DNA of 15,723 bases from an uncultured Alistipes sp. (lineage in GTDB: Bacteria; Bacteroidota; Bacteroidia; Bacteroidales; Rikenellaceae), in the NCBI GenBank assembly GCA_904502075.1, contig CAJGDL010000028.1:1-15723 (forward strand), written 5' to 3'. The translations under genes were made by a program, and so were the position numbers. The notes under the pieces are model-generated. The model saw nothing but the letters and a program-made list of their open reading frames with translations. It did not search any database and was not told the DNA's origin. Shown piece by piece: positions 5,748 through 14,342 of this stretch (positions are counted from its first letter, which is position 1; every line of letters starts with the position of its first letter).

Positions 5748-8690
5748 TTGACCGATTTGAACCGTTTTACCCGCATACTCCTACTGCTCTTCGTTGCGCT
5801 GCTGGCCGAACGAGCCTCGGCACAATACTACACCTGGGGAGCCGATCCCATGGGGTTGAAGTGGCGTTCGATGAAGAGCGACCAGGTGCGGATCATCTAC
5901 CCCGACACGGCCTCCTCCTACGCCGCTCGCACCCTCTTCACCGTGGAGCAGGTCAGCCCCTACATCGGCTACGGATTTCGCCACGGCCCGATGCGTATCC
6001 CCTTTGTGATGCACCCCGAGAACTTTCAGTCGAACGGATTGGTGATGTGGCTCCCGAAGCGTGTGGAGTTCCTTACCTCCCCCGCCATCGAGAGCTACTC
6101 GATGCCCTGGTATAAGCAACTCACTGCCCACGAATACCGCCACGCCGTACAGTACAACAACCTGAACCAAGGGGTGATCAAAGGGTTGAGCTACCTGCTC
6201 GGCCAGCAGGGATCGACCGTCGGTCTGCTCTTTCTTCCCATCTGGCTCATAGAGGGCGATGCCGTGATGTCCGAGACCGAGATGTCGTCGTTTGGTCGCG
6301 GTCTGCAACCCTCCTTCACGCTCGAATACCGCGCCTTGGGTCGCGATATGTTGCGACAAAAGAACCCCGACAAGTGGTTCTGCGGCTCCTTCATCGACTT
6401 CATCCCCGACCACTACCAATTGGGTTACCAAATCGCAGCCTACTCCTACAACCGCTACGACGAAAACATTTGGGACAAGGTGGCCTGGTACGGCGTGCGC
6501 AACCCCTATGTGATCTTTACAATCAGCACCGCCCTGAACAAGTTTTATGACACGAGCGTTCGAAAACTCTTCCGCGAGACCTTCGAGGAGCTGAACGACT
6601 ATTGGGACTCGCTTCCCAAAGCCAACCCCACAGCCACCCCCATCCATGCTCTTCCCCATCGCAACTACACCCGCTACCAATGGCCCACCGAGGTAAACGA
6701 TAGCACGGTCATCGCCCTCAAGTCGGCCCTAAACCGCCCGGCACGCTTTGTTCGGGTAAATATACACTCCGGCCGAGAGCAAAAGATGTCCTACACGGGC
6801 CACCTCTCCACACGCCCCATGCTGGGCGAGAACGGCCGCCTTTGGTGGACCGAATACCGCCGCTCGCTTCTCTTCGAGCAACGAGTCAATTCGCGCCTCT
6901 GCTACCTCGATCTATGCAGCGATCGGCCTCGCACGGTCAAGGGGGTACGCAACGCCCTCTACCCCACCCCCACCGACCGCGGCATCGGCTGGATTGAGTA
7001 CACCCCCGACGGCCGCTACACGCTCGTCGTTCGGGAGGAGGAGCAAAACCAACGGCTTGCGGTACCCTGGTTTAAGGAGGTGCACGGCCTGGCCTGGGAC
7101 AACTTCACGCGCCAATTCTACCTACTGATCACCGACGACGACGGCATGTCGATCGCCACCTTCACCCCTGCAGGCGAATTCGAACCGATCACCCAAGGCA
7201 ACTATGTCACGCTGAGCAACCTGCAAGCTCGCGACGGAGTCCTCTACTACGGCTCGATCCGTTCCGGCAAGGACGAAGCCCACAGCCTCGACCTACGAAA
7301 TCGTCGCGAATATCGCCTCACCGAGTCCGAATACGGAGCCTTCTTCCCAATCCCCGTGGGCGACTCCACCCTTTTGGTGGGAGACTACACGCGCTTGGGA
7401 TACCGCCTGGCTGCACAACCCCTCGCCACCCGATTCGAGAGTCCGAGCGGGAGGCTGCCCCGCAACCTGGTCAATCCGCCCCGCAAGCGTTGGGAGGTGA
7501 TCAACCTCGACACGGTGCGCTTCGAGGCTCGCGACTCGGTGCACCTCAGCGAAAGACACCGCAGCAAACGCTACCGCAAAGGATTAAATCTCTTTAAGTT
7601 GCACAGTTGGATGCCGATGTCAATGAATCCTTTCGACTTGGTAGAGGAGCAAAACGTGGCAATCAACTGGGGTGTAACTCTCCTCTCGCAAAACCTCCTC
7701 TCGTCGACCGAGGCCTTCTTCTCGTGGGGCTACAACCTGACCCAGGGATCGCTCTTCCAACTCGGACTACGCTACTACGGTTTGGGGCCCACGATCGAAA
7801 TTGCGGGCTCCTACGGAGGTACGCAAAGCATCTACTCCTTGGCACAGTTCAACCCCGCCACCAATAAGATCGAGAGCCAGGCCATCCCGGAGCTCGACAA
7901 ATACTACTCGTTCTCGGCCGGCATCCGCTTCCCGTTCTACTTTGCCCGGGGTTACCACACGCGCCAACTCTCCTTATCGGCCGTCTGGAACTACACGAAC
8001 GGCTTGGTGGCCAACCTCGAAGCGATTCGCTACAACGACATCACGGGGATCATCTCAAACATCGGGGTCATCGGCTACAGCGAGGGGTTGCACAAACTGC
8101 AATTCGGCATCGGCTATGCCGATCAGGTGCAAACCTCGCCGCGTGAGTTCGCCCCACGCTGGGGTTATGTACTCAATGCCGACTACGCCATGAACCCCTC
8201 GAATGGCTCGTTCAGCGACCTGCTCTCGTTCTACGGCCGCTTCTACCTGCCGGGTATCACCCGTCCCCACTCGCTGATGGTGGCCCTGAACTACCAAACC
8301 TCGCTCGGAGGCTTCCAAACCCCCAACGGCCAGGCGATGCTGACCTATAAATCGACCCGCCTGATCCCCCACAGCTACTCCGCAGGGGCGATTCGCAGCG
8401 ATAACTACTTTGCCACCTCGATCCACTATCAGTTGCCGATTTGGTACCCCGAAGGGGGTATCCCCTCGGTGATTTTCTTCCGACGCCTGCGGTTGAATGT
8501 CGGCTTCGACTATGCCCACTACCGCATCGGGCACGATTGGATGCACCTGCATGCCTACGGAGGCGACCTGCTCGTCGACTTCAACCTCTTCCGCCAGCCC
8601 GATTCGGCCACTTCGACCCTCAAATTCTCGCTCTACAAGCCCAAACACGGCTCACTCTGGTTCGGTGCAGGGATCGGACTGCCATTCTAA
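5748..8690 (+). CDS. Outer-membrane HExxH protein with propeller-like and barrel regions
   Basis: A 980-residue exported protein. Residues 1-25 form a signal peptide (hydrophobic 10-20, ASA before Gln). Residues 45-290 resemble a gluzincin/peptidase-MA-like domain: TAHEYRHAVQ carries HExxH (128-132), and WLIEGDAVMSE (167-176) supplies the downstream Glu169 that usually is the third zinc ligand; GYQIAAYSYNRY (226-237) follows. Residues about 300-570 show short strand repeats with phrases such as LWWTEY and PDGRYTLVVREE, like TolB/WD40-type propellers. Residues about 620-980 have amphipathic strands and end in GIGLPF, as in outer-membrane barrels. The start is TTG, with TAGGA 7 bases upstream; an in-frame TAA at 5742 and the lack of an early ATG leave only TTG codons (5748 or 5757). 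Peptidase activity and barrel topology are inferred. The gene stands alone on plus; no firm promoter seen. Confidence 0.7.
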   Translation: MTDLNRFTRILLLLFVALLAERASAQYYTWGADPMGLKWRSMKSDQVRIIYPDTASSYAARTLFTVEQVSPYIGYGFRHGPMRIPFVMHPENFQSNGLVMWLPKRVEFLTSPAIESYSMPWYKQLTAHEYRHAVQYNNLNQGVIKGLSYLLGQQGSTVGLLFLPIWLIEGDAVMSETEMSSFGRGLQPSFTLEYRALGRDMLRQKNPDKWFCGSFIDFIPDHYQLGYQIAAYSYNRYDENIWDKVAWYGVRNPYVIFTISTALNKFYDTSVRKLFRETFEELNDYWDSLPKANPTATPIHALPHRNYTRYQWPTEVNDSTVIALKSALNRPARFVRVNIHSGREQKMSYTGHLSTRPMLGENGRLWWTEYRRSLLFEQRVNSRLCYLDLCSDRPRTVKGVRNALYPTPTDRGIGWIEYTPDGRYTLVVREEEQNQRLAVPWFKEVHGLAWDNFTRQFYLLITDDDGMSIATFTPAGEFEPITQGNYVTLSNLQARDGVLYYGSIRSGKDEAHSLDLRNRREYRLTESEYGAFFPIPVGDSTLLVGDYTRLGYRLAAQPLATRFESPSGRLPRNLVNPPRKRWEVINLDTVRFEARDSVHLSERHRSKRYRKGLNLFKLHSWMPMSMNPFDLVEEQNVAINWGVTLLSQNLLSSTEAFFSWGYNLTQGSLFQLGLRYYGLGPTIEIAGSYGGTQSIYSLAQFNPATNKIESQAIPELDKYYSFSAGIRFPFYFARGYHTRQLSLSAVWNYTNGLVANLEAIRYNDITGIISNIGVIGYSEGLHKLQFGIGYADQVQTSPREFAPRWGYVLNADYAMNPSNGSFSDLLSFYGRFYLPGITRPHSLMVALNYQTSLGGFQTPNGQAMLTYKSTRLIPHSYSAGAIRSDNYFATSIHYQLPIWYPEGGIPSVIFFRRLRLNVGFDYAHYRIGHDWMHLHAYGGDLLVDFNLFRQPDSATSTLKFSLYKPKHGSLWFGAGIGLPF

Positions 8691-8760
8691 CCCTAAACAC
8701 TTTATCCTCCAAAAACAAACCACACGAAGCCGGAATCGGCCGACTACCCAAAAATAGAAA

Positions 8761-8768
8761 GGGGGGGG
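8761..8768. repeat. Homopolymer run of eight G
   Basis: Eight G in a row lie in the 239-base gap between the large exported protein and the PBP gene. Such runs can slip, but this one is 162 bases from the next start and is not placed within a promoter spacer, so phase variation is not supported. Confidence 0.4.
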
Positions 8769-8822
8769 ATCTCGACTATTCACACAATAAATTCACCCTG
8801 AAAAAAGTTCTCTTTAAGAGGG

Positions 8823-8842
8823 CTAATATTCAAGAATATTAG
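8823..8842. terminator. Inverted repeat, possible terminator or operator
   Basis: CTAATATTC (8823-8831) and GAATATTAG (8834-8842) are perfect inverted copies around AA. The stem is AT-rich and not followed by a T-run, so it is a poor intrinsic terminator. It could instead be a protein-binding site about 50 bases upstream of the PBP -7 box. Confidence 0.3.
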
Positions 8843-8856
8843 GCAGGGAGTAAAAT

Positions 8857-8884
8857 AATTTTGAATTTTGAATTTTGAATTTTG
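8857..8884. repeat. Four tandem AATTTTG heptads
   Basis: Four exact copies of AATTTTG run in tandem just upstream of the PBP promoter. Each supplies a TTTG, but at 9, 16, 23 and 30 bases from the -7 box, none at the preferred 19-21. Copy number may vary between strains. Confidence 0.7.
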
Positions 8885-8893
8885 AAATTTCAC

Positions 8894-8901
8894 TACCTTT
8901 G
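8894..8901 (+). promoter_or_regulatory. Candidate -7 box of the PBP gene
   Basis: TACCTTTG matches TAnnTTTG and would place transcription start near 8907, about 23 bases ahead of the ATG at 8930. The nearest TTTG boxes come from the heptad repeat at 16 or 23 bases, so the -33 match is imperfect. Confidence 0.5.
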
Positions 8902-8929
8902 TCCCAAATAACCCTTTCAAAATAAGGAA

Positions 8930-11332
8930 ATGGCAGAAACTAACAAACCGACAAAAAGACGAAACTATATTTGGCTCTGGCTCGTGATCTTCACCCCCGT
9001 GGCTTTGGGGCTGGGCATGTTACTCCTGACGGCCCTCGGAGCCTTCGGTCGCATGCCCTCGTTCGAGGAGCTCGAAAACCCGAAGAGCAATTTGGCCACC
9101 GAGATCTACTCCGAGGATGGCAAGGTGCTCGGCACCTTCTTCGTGCAGAACCGCTCGCATGTACAGTATGCCGACCTCTTCCCGAGCGATCCCGAGAAGG
9201 CACTCACCCTCGACGGACACCAAGTTCCCCCCATCGTAGCCGCACTGATCGCCACCGAGGATGTGCGTTTCCGCAACCACTCGGGCATCGACCTCCGCTC
9301 GTTGATGCGTGTGGGTGTGAAGACCATCCTGCTGAGCAACGCCTCGCAGGGCGGTGGTTCAACCATCACCCAGCAGTTGGCCAAGAACCTCTTCCCGCGC
9401 GACACGGTGCGCCACCGCTCGAAGGCCGCCCGCATGACGAAACTCGTACAGGCGAAGTTCAAGGAGTGGATCACTGCCCTGAAATTGGAGTACAACTACA
9501 CGAAGGAGGAGATCGCCGCCATGTACCTGAACACGGTGGCCTACGGCTCGAATGCCTATGGTATCAAGTCGGCCGCCACGACCTTCTTCAACAAATCGCC
9601 CGAGGAGCTCAACATCCAAGAGGCGGCCGTACTTGTGGGCGTAGTGAACGCCCCGACGCGCTACTCGCCGGTACGCAACCCCGAGAGCGCCCTGAAGCGT
9701 CGCAACCTGGTAATCTCGCGCATGGCGGTGGCGGGAGCCATCTCGAATAGAGAGAGGGATTCTCTCTCGGCCCTTCCGATCACGCTGAACTACAAACCCG
9801 TATCGCACAACGAGGGGCAGGCCACCTACTTCCGCGAGATGTTGCGCCTGGTGATGAATGCCGAGCGCCCCTCACGCCGCCAATTCTACAACGAGTGGGA
9901 TTATATTGAGGCCTGCCGCGAGTACGACGAGAACCCGATCTACGGTTGGTGCTTGAAGAACAAGAAGGCCGACGGCACCCCCTACAACATCTACCGCGAC
10001 GGATTGAAGATCTATACCACGGTCAATTCACGCATGCAGCAGTATGCCGAGGCGGCCGTACAGAAACAGATGGAGGAGGTGATTCAACCCCAGATGGAGC
10101 GTCAATACAAGGCAACCAAGGTGCTGTTCCAGGATACCGAGCGTGAGGATCGCGAGAAGATCATGCAGCAGGCGATCCGCTACTCGGATCGTTACCGCGA
10201 GATGTCGGAGGCGGGAGCCACCCGGGAGCAGATCCTGGCCTCGTTCGACAAGCCCTGCCCGATGAAGGTCTTTACCTACAAGGGCGAGCGCGACACGGTG
10301 CTCACCCCCCGCGACTCGATCCTCCACCACAAGCGTATCCTTCGCGCCTCGTTCGTGGCGATGGATCCCCGCACGGGAGCCGTCAAGGCCTATGTGGGCG
10401 GCCCCAACTTCCGCTATTTCAAGTACGACATGGCCAAGCAGGGTAAGCGTCAGATCGGCTCGACGATCAAGCCCTTTATCTACACCTTCGCCATCGACCA
10501 CCTGGGGCTCACCCCCTGCACCCCCGTACCGAATCTTCCCGTCTCGATCGAGACGGCCGTAGGTACGGCCTGGACCCCCAAGGAGGCGGGCAAAGTGGAG
10601 CAGCTGGGCGAACTGCACCCCCTGTATTGGGGTCTGGCCCTGAGCCGCAACAACTACTCGGCCTGGATCATGAAGCAGGCCAAGCAGCCCGAGGCCGTAG
10701 CCGACTTCATCCACAACATGGGTATCCGCAGTTTCATTGATCCGGTGCCCGCCATGTGCGTCGGCACCTCGGAATCGAATGTCTACGAGATGGTTTCGGC
10801 CTTTTCGACCTTTGCCAACGAGGGCGTACACACCGACCCGATCTTCGTTACGCGCATCGAGGATCGCCAGGGCAACCTGATCGCCAGCTTCATCCCCCAA
10901 TCGCAGGATGCCATCTCGGACGACACGGCCTATACGATGCTGACAATGTTGCAAAAGGTGGTAACCAACGGTACAGCCTCGCGCCTGCGCTACGCCTACG
11001 GCATGGAGGGGGTGGAACTCGGAGGCAAGACCGGCACCTCGCAAAAGAACCGCGATGCCTGGTTTATGTGTGTAGCCCCGAAGTTGACCATGGGAGCTTG
11101 GGTCGGTGGTGAGGATCAGTCGGTACACCTCTCCTCGCGAGGCGAGGGCGGCGTGGTAGCCCTGCCAATCGTGGGCGACTTCCTCCAAAGGGTCCACAAC
11201 GACGGCACCCTCGGTATCTCGCGCAGCGATATGTTTGTCCGCCCGACCAACCCCTACCGCCTCGACTGCTCGACCGAAGAGATTCAAGCCGAGTTTGGCG
11301 ATGAAGAGTCCGAGGACGAGTTCTTCGAATAG
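8930..11332 (+). CDS. Bifunctional class A penicillin-binding protein (PBP1A type)
   Basis: An 800-residue inner-membrane enzyme that polymerises lipid II (glycosyltransferase) and cross-links the strands (transpeptidase). A basic cytoplasmic tail is followed by a membrane anchor (about 13-37). The GT51 domain spans roughly 55-250 with ATEDVRFRNHSGID (108-121, catalytic Glu110), GGSTITQQLAKN (142-153) and KEEIAAMYLNTVAYGSNAYG (192-211). The transpeptidase domain, about 470-760, has all three motifs: STIK (511-514, nucleophile Ser511), SRN (572-574) and KTG (700-702). The inserted region 315-460 lies between the two domains. The C-terminal tail is acidic (EFGDEESEDEFFE). In the third GT51 motif the usual ILExYLN glutamate position reads Ala (IAAMYLN). 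An AAGGAA lies just before the ATG. The next gene, asd, begins 76 bases on. Confidence 0.93.
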   Translation: MAETNKPTKRRNYIWLWLVIFTPVALGLGMLLLTALGAFGRMPSFEELENPKSNLATEIYSEDGKVLGTFFVQNRSHVQYADLFPSDPEKALTLDGHQVPPIVAALIATEDVRFRNHSGIDLRSLMRVGVKTILLSNASQGGGSTITQQLAKNLFPRDTVRHRSKAARMTKLVQAKFKEWITALKLEYNYTKEEIAAMYLNTVAYGSNAYGIKSAATTFFNKSPEELNIQEAAVLVGVVNAPTRYSPVRNPESALKRRNLVISRMAVAGAISNRERDSLSALPITLNYKPVSHNEGQATYFREMLRLVMNAERPSRRQFYNEWDYIEACREYDENPIYGWCLKNKKADGTPYNIYRDGLKIYTTVNSRMQQYAEAAVQKQMEEVIQPQMERQYKATKVLFQDTEREDREKIMQQAIRYSDRYREMSEAGATREQILASFDKPCPMKVFTYKGERDTVLTPRDSILHHKRILRASFVAMDPRTGAVKAYVGGPNFRYFKYDMAKQGKRQIGSTIKPFIYTFAIDHLGLTPCTPVPNLPVSIETAVGTAWTPKEAGKVEQLGELHPLYWGLALSRNNYSAWIMKQAKQPEAVADFIHNMGIRSFIDPVPAMCVGTSESNVYEMVSAFSTFANEGVHTDPIFVTRIEDRQGNLIASFIPQSQDAISDDTAYTMLTMLQKVVTNGTASRLRYAYGMEGVELGGKTGTSQKNRDAWFMCVAPKLTMGAWVGGEDQSVHLSSRGEGGVVALPIVGDFLQRVHNDGTLGISRSDMFVRPTNPYRLDCSTEEIQAEFGDEESEDEFFE

Positions 11333-11408
11333 TGGAAGAGAGAAGAGATTGCCCAAATTTGGAGCAAAGAGATAACAAAGTATAACAAAAGAAAAAGATA
11401 TAATTCGT

Positions 11409-12416
11409 ATGAAAATAGCCATTGTAGGCGCCAGCGGTGCCGTAGGTCAGGAGTTCCTGACCATCTTGGAGGAGCATAAAGATTTCCCGATTGACGAACT
11501 GACCCTCTTCGGATCGCCCCGAAGTGCCGGAACAACCTACCTATTCCGTGGCAAGGAGCACACGGTGAAGCTCCTGCAACACAACGACGACTTCAAAGGG
11601 ATCGACATCGCACTGGTTTCGGCCGGCGGCTCGACCTCGAAGGAGTTTGCCAAGACGATCACCAAGCATGGCACGCTGATGATCGACAACTCGTCGGCCT
11701 TCCGCATGGAGGAGGATGTCCCCTTGGTGGTCCCCGAGGTAAATGCCGCCGATGCCCTCAACGCCCCGCGCAGAATCATTGCCAACCCCAACTGCACCAC
11801 CATCCAGATGGTGGTAGCCCTGCAGGTGATCGAGCAACTCTCGCACATCAAAAAGGTACACGTATCGACCTACCAATCGGCCAGCGGCGCCGGTGCCCAG
11901 GCGATGGCCGAATTGGAGGAGCAGCATGCCCAACTGACGCGCGGCGAGGAGCCCAAAGTTGAAAAGTTCGCCTACCAGCTGGCCTACAACGTGATTCCCC
12001 ACATCGATGTTTTCACCGAGAACGGCTACACGAAGGAGGAGATGAAGATGTACAACGAGACGCGCAAGATCATGCACAGCGACATCCAAGTGTCGGCCAC
12101 CTGCGTACGTGTTCCCGTCATGCGTGCCCACTCGGAGAGCATTTGGGTCGAGACCGAACGTCCGATCTCGGTAGAGGAGGCGCGTGCCGCCTTTGCCGCA
12201 GCCGAGGGAATCGTCTTGATGGATGAGCCCGAGAAGAAGGCCTACCCGATGCCCCTTTTTATCGCCCACAAGGAGCCGACCTATGTGGGTCGCATCCGCA
12301 AGGATCTCACGAACGAAAACGGCCTCACCTTCTGGTGCGTAGCCGACCAGATCAAGAAGGGTGCCGCCCTGAATGCCGTGCAGATCGCCGAGTGGCTGAT
12401 TGCCCATAAGCAATAA
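11409..12416 (+). CDS. asd: Aspartate-semialdehyde dehydrogenase
   Basis: A 335-residue NADP-dependent cytoplasmic enzyme that converts L-aspartyl-4-phosphate to aspartate 4-semialdehyde, the branch point to lysine/diaminopimelate, threonine and methionine. The N-terminal nucleotide-binding loop is GASGAVGQEF (7-16). The active-site cysteine is Cys129 in NPNCTTIQM, the substrate loop QSASGAGAQAM runs 156-166, and the catalytic His241 is in VMRAHSES. Length is normal for the family. It follows the PBP gene by 76 bases and precedes the Stealth gene by 9, so it is probably the head or middle of an operon. The functional link to the PBP is reasonable: diaminopimelate is a peptidoglycan precursor. 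No convincing TAnnTTTG is present in the gap before it, so it may read through from the PBP promoter. Confidence 0.95.
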   Translation: MKIAIVGASGAVGQEFLTILEEHKDFPIDELTLFGSPRSAGTTYLFRGKEHTVKLLQHNDDFKGIDIALVSAGGSTSKEFAKTITKHGTLMIDNSSAFRMEEDVPLVVPEVNAADALNAPRRIIANPNCTTIQMVVALQVIEQLSHIKKVHVSTYQSASGAGAQAMAELEEQHAQLTRGEEPKVEKFAYQLAYNVIPHIDVFTENGYTKEEMKMYNETRKIMHSDIQVSATCVRVPVMRAHSESIWVETERPISVEEARAAFAAAEGIVLMDEPEKKAYPMPLFIAHKEPTYVGRIRKDLTNENGLTFWCVADQIKKGAALNAVQIAEWLIAHKQ

Positions 12417-12425
12417 AAATTAGGA

Positions 12426-13412
12426 ATGGTAGATTTTGTGGTGTTGTGGGTCGATGGCGACGACCCTGCTTGGCGTGAGGAGTTTCTCAAAGCGCGTCGA
12501 AAGGCGGGGCGTGATGCCGATGGCGCGGTGATTCGTTACCGCGACTGGGCCACCCTGCGCTACTGGTTTCGCGGCGTAGAGCGCTTCGCCCCCTGGGTTC
12601 GGAAGATCCACTTCATCACCTGGGGACACCTGCCCGCCTGGCTCGACACCTCGCACCCCAAGCTCCACATCGTGCGCCACGACGAGTATCTACCCGCTGC
12701 CTACCGCCCCACCTTCAACTCCAATACCTTGGAGCTGAACCTCCACCGCATCGAGGGGCTGGCCGACCGCTTTGTCCTCTTCAACGACGACACCTTCCTG
12801 ACGGCCCCTGCCAGCGAGCAGGATTTCTTCCGCCAAGGGCTCCCCTGCGACATGGCTCGCCTAAGCCTGGTGCAGGCCTCATCGGTGGGCCACACGATCT
12901 ACAACAACCTGACGCTGATCAACGCGCTGCACCCCCGCAAGAGTCTGAACCGCCACCTTGCGAAGTGGTTCTCCCCTTGCTACGGCCTGGGAGCCGTGCT
13001 GAAGACGCTGAGCCTGATGCCCTGGAGCTTCTTCCCGGGCTTCTACGACCACCATCTGCCCCAACCCTACCTCAAGAGCCAATTCCTACGGGCCTGGGAA
13101 CTTTGGGGCAAGGAGCTCGACCGAGCATGCCACAACACCCTGCGCGAACTCTCCGACCTCTCGCACTGGCTGATCCGCTACGACGGCTTGTGCCGAGGAG
13201 AATTTATGCCACGTAACTTCCGCGACAGCCGTCTGATGAACCTTGACGACGAGGGGCTTGACGGAGTATGTGCAGCCGTGCGCACAGGGCGCTATCGTCT
13301 GCTGTGCCTGAACGACAGCGACCGAGTGGCCAACTTTGAGTGCTCAAAAAGCCGACTAAAAAGCGCCTTTGAGGAGCTACTTCCCGAAAAATCGAGCTAT
13401 GAACGCCTGTGA
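12426..13412 (+). CDS. Stealth-family sugar-phosphate transferase
   Basis: A 328-residue protein of the Stealth family, whose members include capsule polymerases and GlcNAc-1-phosphotransferase and transfer hexose-1-phosphate units to glycans. Conserved regions are visible in order: CR1 at 2-16 (DFVVLWVDGDDPAW), CR2 at about 39-145 (RDWATLRYWFRGVERFAPWVRKI-type start, with FNDDTF at 119-124), CR3 around 206-250 (FYDHHLPQPYLKSQF) and CR4 around 294-300 (CLNDSDR). No membrane helix is apparent, so it is likely cytoplasmic or membrane-associated. The ATG gives CR1 at its normal place, directly at the N-terminus, and TAGGA abuts it. The 3' end overlaps the GT2 gene by 14 bases, which suggests translational coupling. 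The acceptor glycan is unknown; a cell-surface phosphoglycan is inferred. Confidence 0.87.
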   Translation: MVDFVVLWVDGDDPAWREEFLKARRKAGRDADGAVIRYRDWATLRYWFRGVERFAPWVRKIHFITWGHLPAWLDTSHPKLHIVRHDEYLPAAYRPTFNSNTLELNLHRIEGLADRFVLFNDDTFLTAPASEQDFFRQGLPCDMARLSLVQASSVGHTIYNNLTLINALHPRKSLNRHLAKWFSPCYGLGAVLKTLSLMPWSFFPGFYDHHLPQPYLKSQFLRAWELWGKELDRACHNTLRELSDLSHWLIRYDGLCRGEFMPRNFRDSRLMNLDDEGLDGVCAAVRTGRYRLLCLNDSDRVANFECSKSRLKSAFEELLPEKSSYERL

Positions 13413-14325
13413 GATCACCGTGGTCATCCCCTTATATAATAAGGAGGCAGAGATCGAACGCACGCTGCGCTCGATCCTCTCGCAACGCACGCTGCCACAC
13501 GAGGTGATCGTCGTAGACGACGGCTCGACGGACCGCTCGGCTGAAATTGTATCCGCCATCGCCCACCCCCTCATTCGCCTGATTCGTCAAGAGAACCAAG
13601 GCGTGAGTGCCGCACGCAACCGAGGTCTTAGGGAGGCCACAACCCCCTGGGTGGCCCTCTTGGATGGCGACGACACCTGGCGCGAGGGGTACCTTGAAGC
13701 GGTCTGCCGCCTTGCGGAACGTTACCCCAACTGCGGAGCCTATGCCACAGGCTTTGATATCCTGAACGGGGAGGAGCTCACCCCGGCCAACTGCCCCAAA
13801 AGCGAGGGCATAGTCGATTTCTTTCGCGAGGCAATGCGTTGCTATGTACTGATCCCCTCCTCTACAACCTTGAATCGCGAAGTGGCCCTCTCGCTCGGAG
13901 GCTTCCCCGAGGGGATGCGCATGGGCGAAGATCAATACCTTTGGACCCTTTTGGCTCGCAGGGAAAAGATCGCTTTCAGCCCCGCAAGCGAAGTGATCTA
14001 CTCGCGCTCGGCCTCCAACCGCTCGGCCACAATTTGGCAGCCCGAAACGTGTACCACCTCGCTCGAGGCCCTCTACGACCCTGCGGCCTCGCCCCAAAGC
14101 AACGAGTATATGGCCCGCGTAGCCCTCGGCAAGGGGCTTCTGATCTCCTCACGCGGGGGTACCCGCCTTGCGGCCGAAACACTGCACACCTTCCGTTTTA
14201 CGCGACTCAACCGCTTCGCCTGGTGGAAACTGCGCCTGCTGAACAGCCTGCCCGCCGCGTGGCGCTCGCCCCTGCTTGCCGCCTACAACCGCCTGGCCTG
14301 GCTCGTTGCCAAGCGCGGACTCTGA
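13399..14325 (+). CDS. Family 2 glycosyltransferase
   Basis: A 308-residue GT-A-fold enzyme. It opens with ITVVIPLYNKEAEIERTLRSIL (6-27) and has the nucleotide-binding VVDDGSTDRS (38-47), NQGVSAARNRGL (67-78), the metal-binding DxD at Asp89-Gly-Asp91-Asp92, and a GEDQYLWTLL segment (176-185) with the likely catalytic acidic residues. The C-terminal part is basic and amphipathic (FRFTRLNRFAWWKLRLLN) and may touch the membrane. I start it at the ATG at 13399. An in-frame TTG at 13369 would add ten residues, but they precede the conserved strand and lie deeper inside the Stealth gene. The 14-base overlap and shared theme place it in the same operon. It probably extends or decorates the glycan handled by the Stealth protein; donor and acceptor are unknown. 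Confidence 0.88.
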   Translation: MNACEITVVIPLYNKEAEIERTLRSILSQRTLPHEVIVVDDGSTDRSAEIVSAIAHPLIRLIRQENQGVSAARNRGLREATTPWVALLDGDDTWREGYLEAVCRLAERYPNCGAYATGFDILNGEELTPANCPKSEGIVDFFREAMRCYVLIPSSTTLNREVALSLGGFPEGMRMGEDQYLWTLLARREKIAFSPASEVIYSRSASNRSATIWQPETCTTSLEALYDPAASPQSNEYMARVALGKGLLISSRGGTRLAAETLHTFRFTRLNRFAWWKLRLLNSLPAAWRSPLLAAYNRLAWLVAKRGL

Positions 14326-14342
14326 TCCTCGAACCGCATACC

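Noticed and set aside
8761..8768. Eight-G run as a phase-variation switch
   Set aside because: It is outside any coding frame and not between promoter boxes of the PBP gene.
8857..8884. Heptad repeats as a CRISPR-like array
   Set aside because: Units are 7 bases with no spacers; this is a simple tandem repeat.
10028..11422. 464-codon open frame on the minus strand inside the PBP gene
   Set aside because: It lies antisense to a gene with every catalytic motif, has His/Gly/Asp-rich composition typical of a GC-rich shadow frame, and matches no family I recognise.
13369..13398. TTG start at 13369 for the GT2 gene
   Set aside because: The ATG at 13399 places the conserved first strand at its usual distance and gives a shorter overlap with the Stealth gene.
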